From Ceratorhiza oryzae-sativae (taxonomy: Eukaryota > Basidiomycota > Agaricomycetes > Cantharellales > Ceratobasidiaceae): DNA of 46,948 nt. The stretch lies in contig JARWMV010000116.1 in NCBI GenBank assembly GCA_030998015.1, positions 1 through 46,948 on the forward strand. Reading direction: 5' to 3'. Each line of letters starts with the position of its first letter. Positions within the stretch are counted from its first letter, which is position 1. Of the stretch, positions 1-9,830 are shown one piece after another. The notes under the pieces are model-generated. The model ran no database searches. It was not told the DNA's origin and saw only the letters and a list, made by a program, of their open reading frames with translations. The position numbers and the translations under genes were made by a program.

Positions 1-443
1 ATCATATCATCATACTATAATATGCCAGGCTTGGTAACGCATTGGGAGGCCAGTAGACCCTGCCGGCGGCAAGAATTTATTAAGGGAAACCCGACCGGAA
101 ACTAGGGTCCCCACCATACTTGAAAGTATGCAGAACGTGTGATCGTTGAAGGGAGTTGAACTCTTACTTGCTGATTGTGCCTAAAAACTTAATTGTCACT
201 CTACTGACCCCCAAACATGTGCAGCTACGCTGCATTGTTTGAGGGGCAGTAGCCCCCCAATAATGCGCAATTATTGGGGGTCTACGAGTATAAATTTTTA
301 ATTGACGGTTCCCAGCATATAGTTCTGTTTTCAATTATCTCTGCCCCAAATGATTCTGTCTAAGGTAAGAGGGTATTCACCATGGTGAATACCCTAGGGA
401 CGCACCGCGACGCATCCATGAGATAATGCCACTCGCTAGGCAA

Positions 444-603
444 ATGGTTGAGCTATACCATAGATACCAACAGTATCTGGACCTACTCTTCTTTGCATGG
501 CCGCTAATACTTTTCTTTCTATTATGGTCATGAAAGCAACACCTAATAACATAGGTACAAGAACAATAAGGACGTTTAAAAAATTAAATCCTGTGGATGA
601 CAT
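444..603 (-). pseudogene. nad1: nad1 exon 1, left-arm copy
   Basis: Reverse-strand copy of the first nad1 exon, ATG at 603, encoding the N-terminal membrane helix and the conserved [18 protein letters not shown] segment of NADH dehydrogenase subunit 1. Unlike the right-arm copy it reads through IAQP without a frameshift, because it has one more base in the AACC stretch at 446-449. The arm stops inside the following intron, so this copy has no downstream exons in the window and cannot make a full protein from what is visible. If the palindrome is an artefact, this copy is simply a second reading of the real exon. Confidence 0.85.
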
Positions 604-2335
604 TGATTTGTAAAATTGTAAATATTTATAAGACTTACATTTTAAAGGTATATCATATTACAGAATCATGCTATATTTTTAATTCAGGCATCTACCTGAA
701 AAACATGTTTTCCAGGATGCTGAACTTAGGATCCCGTGGGGCGCCACAAATAAATGATAGAATGACTTGATAATATAATCACATCCTCTATGAATATTAA
801 ACTTATGTAGTTATTCTATTTTCTTATTTCTTAGGGAAATCCCCCGCGCCGGTAAGGACTTTCCATGTCGTGCATTGTATTGCCACAAGCCCCGACAGGG
901 GCAGCCAAAAACCATTTTGGGAGTACTGCAGCGGAGCTGCAGTATCTTTGTTTCACTAAATTTTCCTTAGGACTGGCGATTGGATTTCCAACCCCCGATT
1001 TGCGCATCATGATGCGCAAATCGGACTCTTCCCGTCCTCGGTTGGGTTAGGCGTTCACTGATCGGTCATCGAAGATGTCCGGCAGAGACGCACCCAAACT
1101 GAAAGGGAAACTAATCCGTCGCGCTGGGACGCCCGAATGGATGTCCCTTGGGCCCGTAGGGCCCAAAACCACCCCCAAACAATGCAGCGTAGCTGCACAT
1201 GTTTGGGGGTGTTTTTGGAAATCACATTTCGGGCGTCCCCAGCGCGGCCGGCTCGAGGGTCTTAAAGAAACCGTCGCGGCCGGCTCGCCGAGAATCGATG
1301 ATTTGCGAAGGCAAATCTACATCGATTCTCGAGGGTTAGTTTTTAGGTTAGGGTCGGGAATAATTCGCTAGCCCATGGGGAACTAGGTCGCCAGCTCTTT
1401 GGACACATACAAAAAGGTTTAGAAAGATTTTCGATACATAGCCTAATAACATAAGACGAAACCTAGGGCCTTTTCTTCAATTATTATAATTAGGGGAATA
1501 CCTCTAATATATTGTTATACAAATAACAATACTAGTGGGACACCATAATTAGAAATTTATTTGTTTTGTGTACTATCGAAATCAAATGAACTAAACCCAA
1601 CACGTGTTGGAGTATACCTGGGGCATGTCTTCCAGTTGGAGACTAGTAGGAAGCCCAGGGGTAACTGGGCGCCCCACCCAACAGGGCGAATGCCATAATT
1701 CGATTCCACAGTAGACCCCCAATGATTGCAATGGCCCTCCCAATACGTTGGCCCGTAGGGCGTGCCTTACAGGCTTGGTAACGCATTGGGAGGTCATTGC
1801 ATTATTGGGGGGCTACTGCCCCCCAAACAATGCAGCGTAGCTGCACATGTTTGGGGGTCAGTAGTAATATTTTAAGAAAAGGGTAAGTAAGTGGAGTATG
1901 GTTGAAATGTTAAATTATGGGGTCCCTGTAGAAGTATATCTTCTAATGAGATTCTCCTAAACTAAAGCAGCTCCGATCGTCCATTTTATGGACTTCTTCA
2001 TACGGAAGATTGAAGCTGCGTGATCTTAGGGGAGGGGTTTGTTGGAAATTCATTTTTTTTTTTGACTAAAAATGATTAATATTGACTAATATTAATTAAT
2101 ATTAAGGAAGTCTGCCATAACTCCCAATCAAAGAAAGAAACAATACTCTAAACATTAAAGACCTATTTTATATCGCATCATCGGTTTAGTGCGCCCCTGC
2201 CGGACATCTTCGATGACCGAGCAGGGAACGCGCGGAGGCATTATAGGTGATAACCATTTTGTAGTTCAGGTATGGACTTAGAAGAAATTCGTATTCTAAA
2301 ATTACCATTGTTTTTACTGATGGAACATTCCGTCG

Positions 2336-2452
2336 CGCTGGGGACGCCCGAAATGGTGTTGGCCAAAACCACCCCCAAACAATGTGCAGCAACTGCATGT
2401 TTGGGGTGGTTTTGGCCAAGCCACGGGCATCCATTCGGGCGTCCCCAGCGCG
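2336..2452. repeat. Palindrome axis inside an E+C hairpin
   Basis: The axis falls in a C-type hairpin (CCCCCAAAC...GTTTGGGG) nested in an E-type hairpin with outer stem GCGCTGGGGACGCCC / GGGCGTCCCCAGCGC. The two sides of the E stem differ near 2351-2358 and 2417-2433, as in other E copies, so the turn-around sits on a natural hairpin. This is what strand switching at a cruciform, or a terminal hairpin loop, would leave. Confidence 0.7.
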
Positions 2453-4182
2453 ACGGAATGTTCCATCAGTAAAAACAATGGTAATTTTAGAATACGAATT
2501 TCTTCTAAGTCCATACCTGAACTACAAAATGGTTATCACCTATAATGCCTCCGCGCGTTCCCTGCTCGGTCATCGAAGATGTCCGGCAGGGGCGCACTAA
2601 ACCGATGATGCGATATAAAATAGGTCTTTAATGTTTAGAGTATTGTTTCTTTCTTTGATTGGGTTATGGCAGACTTCCTTAATATTAATTAATATTAGTC
2701 AATATTAATCATTTTTAGTCAAAAAAAAAAAATGAATTTCCAACAAACCCCTCCCCTAAGATCACGCAGCTTCAATCTTCCGTATGAAGAAGTCCATAAA
2801 ATGGACGATCGGAGCTGCTTTAGTTTAGGAGAATCTCATTAGAAGATATACATCTACAGGGACCCCATAATTTAACATTTCAACCATACTCCACTTACTT
2901 ACCCTTTTCTTAAAATATTACTACTGACCCCCAAACATGTGCAGCTACGCTGCATTGTTTGGGGGGCAGTAGCCCCCCAATAATGCAATGACCTCCCAAT
3001 GCGTTACCAAGCCTGTAAGGCACGCCCTACGGGCCAACGTATTGGGAGGGCCATTGCAATCATTGGGGGTCTACTGTGGAATCGAATTATGGCATTCGCC
3101 CTGTTGGGTGGGGCGCCCAGTTACCCCTGGGCTTCCTACTAGTCTCCAACTGGAAGACATGCCCCAGGTATACTCCAACACGTGTTGGGTTTAGTTCATT
3201 TGATTTCGATAGTACACAAAACAAATAAATTTCTAATTATGGTGTCCCACTAGTATTGTTATTTGTATAACAATATATTAGAGGTATTCCCCTAAATATA
3301 ATAATTGAAGAAAAGGCCCTAGGTTTCGTCTTATGTTATTAGGCTATGTATCGAAAATCTTTCTAAACCTTTTTGTATGTGTCCAAAGAGCTGGCGACCT
3401 AGTTTCCCCATGGGGCTAGCGAATTATTCCCGACCCTAACCTAAAAACTAACCCTCGAGAATCGATGTAGATTTGCCTTCGCAAATCATCGATTCTCGGC
3501 GAGCCGGCCGCGACGGTTTCTTTAAGACCCTCGAGCCGGCCGCGCTGGGGACGCCCGAAATGTGATTTCCAAAAAACACCCCAAACATGTGCAGCTACGC
3601 TGCATTGTTTGGGGTGGTTTTGGGCCCTACGGGCCCAAGGGACATCCATTCGGGCGTCCCAGCGCGACGGATTAGTTTCCCTTTCAGTTTGGGTGCGTCT
3701 CTGCCGGACATCTTCGATGACCGATCAGTGAACGCCTAACCCAACCGAGGACGGGAAGAGTCCGATTTGCGCATCATGATGCGCAAATCGGGGGTTGGAA
3801 ATCCAATCGCCAGTCCTAAGGAAAATTTAGTGAAACAAAGATACTGCAGCTCCGCTGCAGTACTCCCAAAATGGTTTTTGGCTGCCCCTGTCGGGGCTTG
3901 TGGCAAACAATGCACGACATGGAAAGTCCTTACCGGCGCGGGGGATTTCCCTAAGAAATAAGAAAATAGAATAACTACATAAGTTTAATATTCATAGAGG
4001 ATGTGATTATATTATCAAGTCATTCTATCATTTATTTGTGGCGCCCCACGGGATCCTAAGTTCAGCATCCTGGAAAACATGTTTTTCAGGTAGATGCCTG
4101 AATTAAAAAATATAGCATGATTCTGTAATATGATATACCTTTAAAATGTAAGTCTTATAAATATTTACAATTTTACAAATCA

Positions 4183-4341
4183 ATGTCATCCACAGGATTT
4201 AATTTTTTAAACGTCCTTATTGTTCTTGTACCTATGTTATTAGGTGTTGCTTTCATGACCATAATAGAAAGAAAAGTATTAGCGGCCATGCAAAGAAGAG
4301 TAGGTCCAGATACTGTTGGTATCTATGGTATAGCTCACCAT
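4183..4341 (+). CDS. nad1: nad1 exon 1 (NADH dehydrogenase subunit 1)
   Basis: First exon of the complex I membrane-arm subunit at the quinone-binding interface. It starts at ATG 4183 with [20 protein letters not shown] and carries the near-invariant [14 protein letters not shown] segment. The reading frame needs one more A in GCTCACCATTT (about 4336-4338); the left-arm copy has that base, so the break is probably an error. The exon is taken to end at CCAT 4341, because group I introns follow a T, and joins exon 2 to read QPFADAAK. Exon lengths of 160 (corrected), 110, 360 (corrected) and 360 bases give a 329-residue protein, normal for Nad1. Confidence 0.93.
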
Positions 4342-4836
4342 TTGCCTAGCGAGTGGCATTATCTCATGGATGCGTCGCGGTGCGTCCCTAGGGTATTCAC
4401 CATGGTGAATACCCTCTTACCTTAGACAGAATCATTTGGGGCAGAGATAATTGAAAACAGAACTATATGCTGGGAACCGTCAATTAAAAATTTATACTCG
4501 TAGACCCCCAATAATTGCGCATTATTGGGGGCTACTGCCCCTCAAACAATGCAGCGTAGCTGCACATGTTTGGGGGCAGTAGAGTGACAATTAAGTTTTT
4601 AGGCACAATCAGCAAGTAAGAGTTCAACTCCCTTCAACGATCACACGTTCTGCATACTTTCAAGTATGGTGGGGACCCTAGTTTCCGGTCGGGTTTCCCT
4701 TAATAAATTCTTGCCGCCGGCAGGGTCTACTGGCCTCCCAATGCGTTACCAAGCCTGGCATATTATAGTATGATGATATGATCTATTTCTTGAGGAATGC
4801 CGCTGCCGCCTTTTTATTTATTGTTCTTAATATAAT

Positions 4837-5002
4837 GCCCCCGCTCTAATCGGCTAAAATCTTAGGTGTAACCCAAGATTTCAGCCGCTAAAGCGGAGGG
4901 TCAACGACCCGTGGGCATTGTTAACGAGGCCGCGTTCGCGGCGAGCCGCGCGCACGCCAGGGCCGCCTTGGCAAGCCAAGGCGTTCGCAGGCGTGCACGG
5001 GT
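4837..5002 (-). repeat. B element with D tail, short form
   Basis: D hairpin (stem around AAATCTTAGGTGTAACCCAAGATTT's inverted arms) joined to a short B hairpin ending GCAGGCGTGCACGGGT. It lacks the 60-bp inner hairpin of long B copies. It sits between the intron core and the LAGLIDADG gene. Confidence 0.75.
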
Positions 5003-5318
5003 AATAAATATTTGCTCTTTTGAAATTGAATCAGCTTACTTTTGTGAACATCTCAACAATTTTTTTACTCTGTAATTGCAGGATTGGGTGACATTAATTG
5101 TAGTCCATTGTTAGTGCTGTCTTTTGTAGTGCCTACAAAACCCGAAGAAAACTCTGCACAAAAACCAAAACGGCGATTGAGTCAAGCGGAAAGAAATAGT
5201 TTTGAACTGGCAGAAAATTTGAAAGAAATTCTAGTTGGCTGCCTTTTGGGTGATTTACACTGTCGAGACCGTTATCAAACGGGAAATGTAACTTTATATT
5301 TCGAACAAGGAGTAAGTC

Positions 5319-5490
5319 CCGCCGGCGTTAGAGGGAATCCTAAAGATTCCCTCGTAGAAAATGACGACCGTTCGTCATTTTCAGCCGGCGGCTAAATATC
5401 GATATTATGCCGCGCACTAGCAATCGCAAACGGTTGCGATTGCTCACGTTGGTTGGTGGGACAAGTCCCACCAGCAACTAACGCGCGCGG
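5319..5490 (-). repeat. A element copy 1 (reference description)
   Basis: Twin double hairpin of 172 bp. One half has outer stem CCGCCGG/GCCGGCGG enclosing hairpins GAGGGAATC...GATTCCCTC and GAAAATGACGA...TCGTCATTTTC. The other half has outer stem GCCGCGC/GCGCGCGG enclosing GCAATCGCAAA...TTGCGATTGC and GGTGGGA...TCCCACC. The halves are linked by the palindrome AATATCGATATT. This copy splits the LAGLIDADG gene; its flanks AGTC and GACT are complementary to each other. Confidence 0.95.
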
Positions 5491-5746
5491 GACTATTTAT
5501 TCTATTTATTTGAATTATTTGAAAGCTATTGTAGTTCAACCCCCAAAATCTATGATAGACAACCGGATACCAGAACCGGTAAAGTTTATACTCGAATTGT
5601 ATTTACTACCTATTCCTTGCCTTGTTTTAATTATTTATATAACCTATTTTACCATGAGGGTAAAAAAGTAATACCATTAAATATTGCAAATCTGCTAACA
5701 CCTAGAGGTTTGGCTCACTTAATTGCTGAAGATGGATCTTTTCAAA

Positions 5747-5938
5747 CCCCCGCTTAGGGTCATCCACATTGTATTTATATATAAATACATGCTGTTGACC
5801 CGAGGGTTTGGTTATCGAGGCCGCGTTCGCGGCGAGCCGCGCGCACGCCAGGGCCGCCTTGGCTTGATTATTGACCTTAAGGTCAATATGAGCCAAGCTT
5901 GCTTGGCTTAAGCCAGGGCGTTCGCAGGCGTGCACGGG
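5747..5938 (-). repeat. B element with TCAAA target duplication (reference description)
   Basis: B elements contain, in this orientation, a hairpin on TTTATATATAAA between AGGGTCA and TGACCC, a CCGCGTTCGCGG hairpin, and a final stem GCCTTGGC...GCCAAGGCGTTCGC/GGCGTGCACGGG. Longer copies add a GGTACCCTGGAAC...GTTCCAGGGTACC hairpin. Here TCAAA occurs on both sides (5742-5746 and 5939-5943). Removing the element plus one TCAAA joins GSFQ to KTHSM in one frame. Confidence 0.9.
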
Positions 5939-6718
5939 TCAAAAAACACACTCAATGGCCTCCGAGCCATTACCCCCCCCAAACAATGCAGCATAGCTGC
6001 ATCAGTTTGGGGGGTCATTGGTTATATTTGTACTGACTCATTTAGTTACGAAGAAGTAACTCTATTATCTAATACTTTAAATGCCAACTGGAATTTAGAG
6101 AGTTATGTTTACAAAGAAAGAGATAGTTATAGAATCAAAATACCCAAACGAAGCTTACCTAAAATGCAAAGTTTACTAAAAAACCTTATGCCTGTTATGA
6201 TGTTACACAAAAGGGCTGTAGTTATATTAAATTTTTTCCCCTCCCCTCCAGCGTACATTTTTAGGATGTCACGCCCTACGATAGGGTTAGGGAAAATTGA
6301 AATGGACTAATTTCACAAATTGAGCAAGCGGTTGGTCAAAACCGATTGGCGGGGCGGATTAGCGAGGGAACTTTAAAGTGATCCCTAAAATCTAGTGCCT
6401 TGTGTATTGTAATACTACTGAAATAGTTATCTAGCTTCCAGCTGCTTAAATAACAAAGAACCCGGTAAGTTGGGTATAACTAATATTATTGATATGATCT
6501 ATTTCTTAAGGGAAAGTCGCATTAATTTTATTATTAAATTTTATTATTTACACAATTGTGCATTTAGATTCTATTGAAAATACTTATCTTGCTTTCAATC
6601 TCCTTGTTTGTAAGGAACCAGGATTTATAATATCGCCAGATAATTCGATATATGTCTTGGCCTAAGATTGAGCGATTTAAAAAACATATAGCCCTTGATC
6701 ATTGTCAAGATGTACCAT

Positions 6719-6940
6719 CCGCCGGCGTTAGAGGGAATCCTCAGATGAGGTAGCCTTGACCATGAGTCTCATGGTCCAGGCTACCTCCCATAAAGATTCC
6801 CTCGTAGAAAATGACGACCGTTCGTCATTTTCAGCCGGCGGCTAAATATCGATATTATGCCGCGCACTAGCAATCGCAAACGGTTGCGATTGCTCACGTT
6901 GGTTGGTGGGACAAGTCCCACCAGCAACTAACGCGCGCGG
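6719..6940 (-). repeat. A element copy 2, long variant
   Basis: Carries an extra 50-bp palindrome (GAGGTAGCC...GGCTACCTC) in the loop of the GAGGGAATC hairpin. It is fused to a D/B unit at 6941-7150, making a composite A-D-B block within the GIY-YIG gene region. Confidence 0.92.
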
Positions 6941-7150
6941 GCCCCCGCTCTATCGGCTAAAATCTTAGGTGTAACCCAAGATTTCAGCCGCCCTGCCTAG
7001 AGAACTGCGCTTTAGCGCACGTCTTGGCAGGGGTAATAAAGCGGAGGGTCAACGACCCGTGGGCATTGTTAACGAGGCCGCGTTCGCGGCGAGCCGCGCG
7101 CACGCCAGGGCCGCCTTGGCAAGCCAAGGCGTTCGCAGGCGTGCACGGGT
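6941..7150 (-). repeat. B element with D tail, part of an A-D-B composite
   Basis: D hairpin with a nested CCCTGCC(T)AGA...TCTTGGCAGGG hairpin, then short B ending in GTGCACGGGT. Directly abuts A copy 2. It splits the N-terminal part of the GIY-YIG gene from the GIY motif. Confidence 0.88.
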
Positions 7151-7280
7151 AATATTCTTTCTTTCCGAAAAGCCTGGAATGGAGTTAGCGGTATTTACAA
7201 AATCACGTTTCTACCATTCCGGTTATTTAGCTACTATGGTTCTAGTGTTGATTTAGGGGCCCGATTCAAATATCATTTTT

Positions 7281-7556
7281 GCAGCGCGCTATGCGGCTGC
7301 CCAGCAGCGCGCTATGCGGCTGCCCAGCAGCGCGCTATGCGGCTGCCCAGCAGCGCGCTATGCGGCTGCCCAGCAGCGCGCTATGCGGCTGCCCAGCAGC
7401 GCGCTATGCGGCGCCCCAGCAGCGCGCTATGCGGCTGCCCAGCAGCGCGCTATGCGGCTGCCCAGCAGCGCGCTATGCGGCTGCCCAGCAGCGCGCTATG
7501 CGGCTGCCCAGCAGCGCGCTATGCGGCTGCCCAGCAGCGCGCTATGCGGCTGCCCA
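7281..7556 (+). repeat. Minisatellite, exactly 12 units of 23 bp
   Basis: Unit GCAGCGCGCTATGCGGCTGCCCA, quoted here as GCAGCGCGCTATGCGG plus CTGCCCA. One unit (near 7396-7418) has GCGCCCCA instead of GCTGCCCA. 276 bp is a multiple of three and no frame on this strand has a stop. The unit is itself a small hairpin found alone at 17826-17847 and 11931-11951. It lies inside the GIY-YIG gene between KYHF and NGPKQNN. Confidence 0.97.
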
Positions 7557-7646
7557 CAATGGACCCAAACAAAACAACTTCTTGGGTATATTTCTTAAAG
7601 TATTTGGTTGGTCTTTATTTTCAATCACTGTAGACCCCCGACATTG

Positions 7647-7818
7647 CCGCGCGCGTTAGTTGCTGGTGGGACTTGTCCCACCAACCAACGTGAGCAATCG
7701 CAACCGTTTGCGATTGCTAGTGCGCGGCATAATATCGATATTTAGCCGCCGGCTGAAAATGACGAACGGTCGTCATTTTCTACGAGGGAATCTTTAGGAT
7801 TCCCTCTAACGCCGGCGG
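7647..7818 (+). repeat. A element copy 3, nested in a hairpin
   Basis: Inserted inside a CCCCCGACATTG...CAATATCGGGGG hairpin, next to a C-type hairpin. The same nested arrangement recurs in reverse orientation at 20058-20320. Confidence 0.94.
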
Positions 7819-8158
7819 GCATTACAATATCGGGGGGTTGCTGCCCACCAAACAATGCAGCGTAGCTGCACATGTTTGGGGTCAGTAGTAGAAACTTGTA
7901 CCCGAGAACAGCTAAATGACCGAGAAAATTGGTATTTATCTAACTTCAAACCGCTCCTTAATATTTTAATGATTGCATCATCGGATCCACGAGTTCCAGG
8001 TATTTTATCGGCATTAACTCGAGCAAAGATTAGTTCTAGCTTACAGGTCGAAAAGATTCTGAAGCCACTCGAGTTCGAAAAAGTATTTCAAAACTGGGAA
8101 TAAATAATCCATTTTATGGTAAAGGTCCCGGAATCCGAGCTTTAGATATTGCAGGTGA

Positions 8159-8266
8159 CCCCCAATAAGGCAATGGCTCCCAATGCGTCACAAACGTATT
8201 GGGGGGGGCCATACCTTATGCAATGAGCGCCACAAGTCTTGTGGCGCGCATTGCAATCATTGGGGA
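8159..8266 (+). repeat. C-type composite hairpin with 8-bp flanking repeat
   Basis: Nested CCCCCAAT... hairpins flanked by GCAGGTGA (8151-8158) and GCAGCTGA (8267-8274), one mismatch. Removing the element and one flank joins ALDIA to AEKAGTKIYV in the GIY-YIG gene, matching the family. Confidence 0.85.
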
Positions 8267-8304
8267 GCAGCTGAAAAAGCTGGAACTAAAATTTATGTAT
8301 ATGA

Positions 8305-8464
8305 CCCGTGCACGCCTGCGAACGCCTTGCTTAAGCCAAGGCGGCCCTGGCGTGCGCGCGGCTCGCCGCGAACGCGGCCCGATAACCATACCCACGGGTC
8401 GTTGACCCTCCGCTTATCGGCTGAAATCTTGGGTTACACCTAAGATTTCAGCCGATAAGCGGGG
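8305..8464 (+). repeat. B element with D tail, TATGA target duplication
   Basis: TATGA at 8300-8304 and 8465-8469. Removal with one flank gives KIYVYD-ATNFTLVSGG in the GIY-YIG gene, the expected family sequence. Confidence 0.9.
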
Positions 8465-8658
8465 TATGATGCAACTAATTTTACACTTGTGAGTGGGGGC
8501 CCTTTTCGAAGTATCCGAATGGCTGCAAAGGTAACGCACATTTCTGCAAGAACACTTGGCAGAAAATAGATACAAAAAACCATTCAAAGGATATTATATT
8601 ACAGTCATGCTCAATTCACAATATAAAAACCATTAAAATCCCCTTTCCCCAAGAAAAG

Positions 8659-8768
8659 TCGCAGATGCGGCTAAATTAGTGCTTAAAGAAACAATTATAC
8701 CAGCACAAGCAAATAAAGTACTTTTTTATTTAGCACCTGTTGCTACTTTAATCTTTAGTCTATTAGGT
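8659..8768 (+). CDS. nad1: nad1 exon 2
   Basis: Short internal exon coding for (F)ADAAKLVLKETIIPAQANKVLFYLAP and VATLIFSLLG of Nad1, the loop and helix after the QP motif. The start is set at TC after the G of AAGAAAAG so that exon 1 CCAT plus TC restores the Phe codon. The end follows TTAGGT (T before a group I splice site) and joins exon 3 at Trp. It is free of hairpin elements although both flanking introns are full of them. Confidence 0.9.
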
Positions 8769-9317
8769 CTAAAATAACCTGGCTTAATTAAAATTTCACT
8801 ATATGCTAGAACAATTGACCCCCAATGCCTTACAGCATGTTGGGGGCAATTGCCCCCCCAAACAATGCAGCGTAGCTGCATTGTTTGGGGGGTCAATTGT
8901 CAAAAACCTCTGGGTAGCTGGCCATTCCATTGTAGGTGAAATGGCATGTTAGGCTATAAATTCTGAGGTATTATTATCCCTTGTTGTCTACAAACAGCAA
9001 GAAAATTTCTTATTTGTGATATTAACTTTCGACTAGCAGGCTTTAATGACAAAAATCAAAGCCTCAGAGACTATACGTGAAAATTTTGTAAAATAGACAG
9101 AAAAGTGCATTAATTCCAATGCTTTACGCCTTTTCATTAATCTATTGAGAAAAAGACATAGTCCAAACTAATGCAAAATATTTTAGCAAATATAGTTGAA
9201 TTCGTTAATAAAATTAAAAATTGGTTATTTATATTTAACGCATATGTTAAAGATGCTTATGCTAAATTCAAATTTTTTGTGTTAACTACTTTAATAAAAT
9301 TTTACTGCTATATGCCT

Positions 9318-9538
9318 CCGCGCGCGTTAGTTGCTGGTGGGACTTGTCCCACCAACCAACGTGAGCAATCGCAACCGTTTGCGATTGCTAGTGCGCGGCA
9401 TAATATCGATATTTAGCCGCCGGCTGAAAATGACGAACGGTCGTCATTTTCTACGAGGGAATCTTTATGGGAGGTAGCCTGGACCATGAGACTCATGTCA
9501 AGGCTACCTCATCTGAGGATTCCCTCTAACGCCGGCGG
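9318..9538 (+). repeat. A element copy 4, long variant
   Basis: Exact removal of CCGCG...GGCGG joins ATG-CCT to AGT-CTA-AGA in frame (MP-SLRKYSTDS) in the LAGLIDADG gene. Confidence 0.94.
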
Positions 9539-9635
9539 AGTCTAAGAAAATATTCTACTGATTCTACGGACGTAAAAAATAGCCGTATAAAGGGGCCTAG
9601 AACTCCGGACGCCCCAGATCTGACCGAATATCAAA

Positions 9636-9830
9636 CCCCCGCTTAGGGTCATCCAGCATTGTATTTATATATAAATACATGCTGTTGACCCGAGGGGTTT
9701 GGTTATCGAGGCCGCGCGTTCGCGGCGAGCCGCGCGCACCCAGGGCCGCCTTGGCTTGATTATTGACCTTAAGGTCAATATGAGCCAAGCTTGCTTGGCT
9801 TAAGCCAGGGCGTTCGCAGGCGTGCACGGG
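9636..9830 (-). repeat. B element, TCAAA target duplication
   Basis: TCAAA at 9631-9635 and 9831-9835. Removal with one flank gives LTEYQ-KEVIFGTMLGD, exactly the usual LQKEVI sequence at the first LAGLIDADG motif. Confidence 0.93.

Larger units (their letters stand above)
1..4782. repeat. Giant palindrome (two inverted arms of about 2.39 kb)
   Basis: The first bases are the reverse complement of the bases ending at 4782, and the match continues inward to an axis near 2391. Both arms carry the nad1 start, the first part of nad1 intron 1 and the same hairpins. The arms are not identical: examples are an A/T change near 1496 versus 3296, one near 1934 versus 2848, a run of 11 T versus 12 A near 2052 and 2731, and one extra base at 447-448. 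The window begins exactly at the arm boundary, as expected for a contig ending in a fold-back. Candidate explanations are a covalently closed hairpin end, an inverted duplication, or a chimeric long read. Confidence 0.93.
5057..6310 (+). pseudogene. LAGLIDADG homing endonuclease in nad1-i1, interrupted
   Basis: LAGLIDADG_2-type HE, which would cut intron-less nad1 to spread the intron. Blocks in order are KEILVGCLLGDL (about 5221-5256), KIYDRQPDTRTGKVY, a conserved LPCFNYLYNLFYHEGKK stretch, AHLIAEDGSF, CTDSFSYEEV, then YRIKIPKRSLPKMQSLLKNL near the C-terminus. Family A (5319-5490) and B (5747-5938) elements and a C-type hairpin (about 5955-6015) interrupt it. Between elements the frame is open and well conserved, so the insertions look recent relative to loss of selection. 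As written it cannot be translated in one piece; it is either dead or needs removal or bypass of the elements. Confidence 0.82.
6550..8645 (+). pseudogene. GIY-YIG homing endonuclease in nad1-i1, interrupted
   Basis: GIY-YIG nuclease; visible blocks are GVSGIYKIT and YYGSSVDLGARFKYHF (about 7180-7278), NFLGIFLKVFGWSLFSIT, NPFYGKGPGIRALDIA and AGTKIYVYD, then NFTLVSGGPFRSIRMAAK near the C-terminus, typical of the DNA-binding modules of these HEs. It is interrupted by the A-D-B composite, a 12-copy minisatellite, an A element nested in a hairpin, a C-type element (8159-8266) and a B element (8305-8464). One apparent base is missing near 8043 (TTACAGG for TTAACAGG) and probably one T before the minisatellite. 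The N-terminal limit is uncertain. Confidence 0.75.
4342..8658 (+). other. Group I intron nad1-i1 with two HE genes
   Basis: The intron lies between CCAT (exon 1) and TCGCAGATGCG (exon 2) and ends in G. Group I core pieces follow the 5' splice site: TATATGCTGGGAACCG near 4464, the AATCAGCAAGTAAGAG segment near 4607 and TCACACGTTCTGCATAC near 4641. Two interrupted HE genes lie downstream, a LAGLIDADG gene and then a GIY-YIG gene. The 5' part of the intron is inside the palindrome, so it appears twice in the window. Exact splice sites are inferred from protein continuity. Confidence 0.8.

Noticed and set aside
865..1050. Open frames inside hairpin elements (for example those ending [17 protein letters not shown])
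   Set aside because: They recur wherever an A element occurs and follow its palindromes; they are by-products of repeat sequence, not genes.
1..4782. Two genuine nad1 genes
   Set aside because: The left copy has no exons beyond the first and is simply the mirror image of the right arm.
7281..7556. CRISPR-like array
   Set aside because: The units abut with no spacers; it is a plain 23-bp tandem array in mitochondrial DNA.
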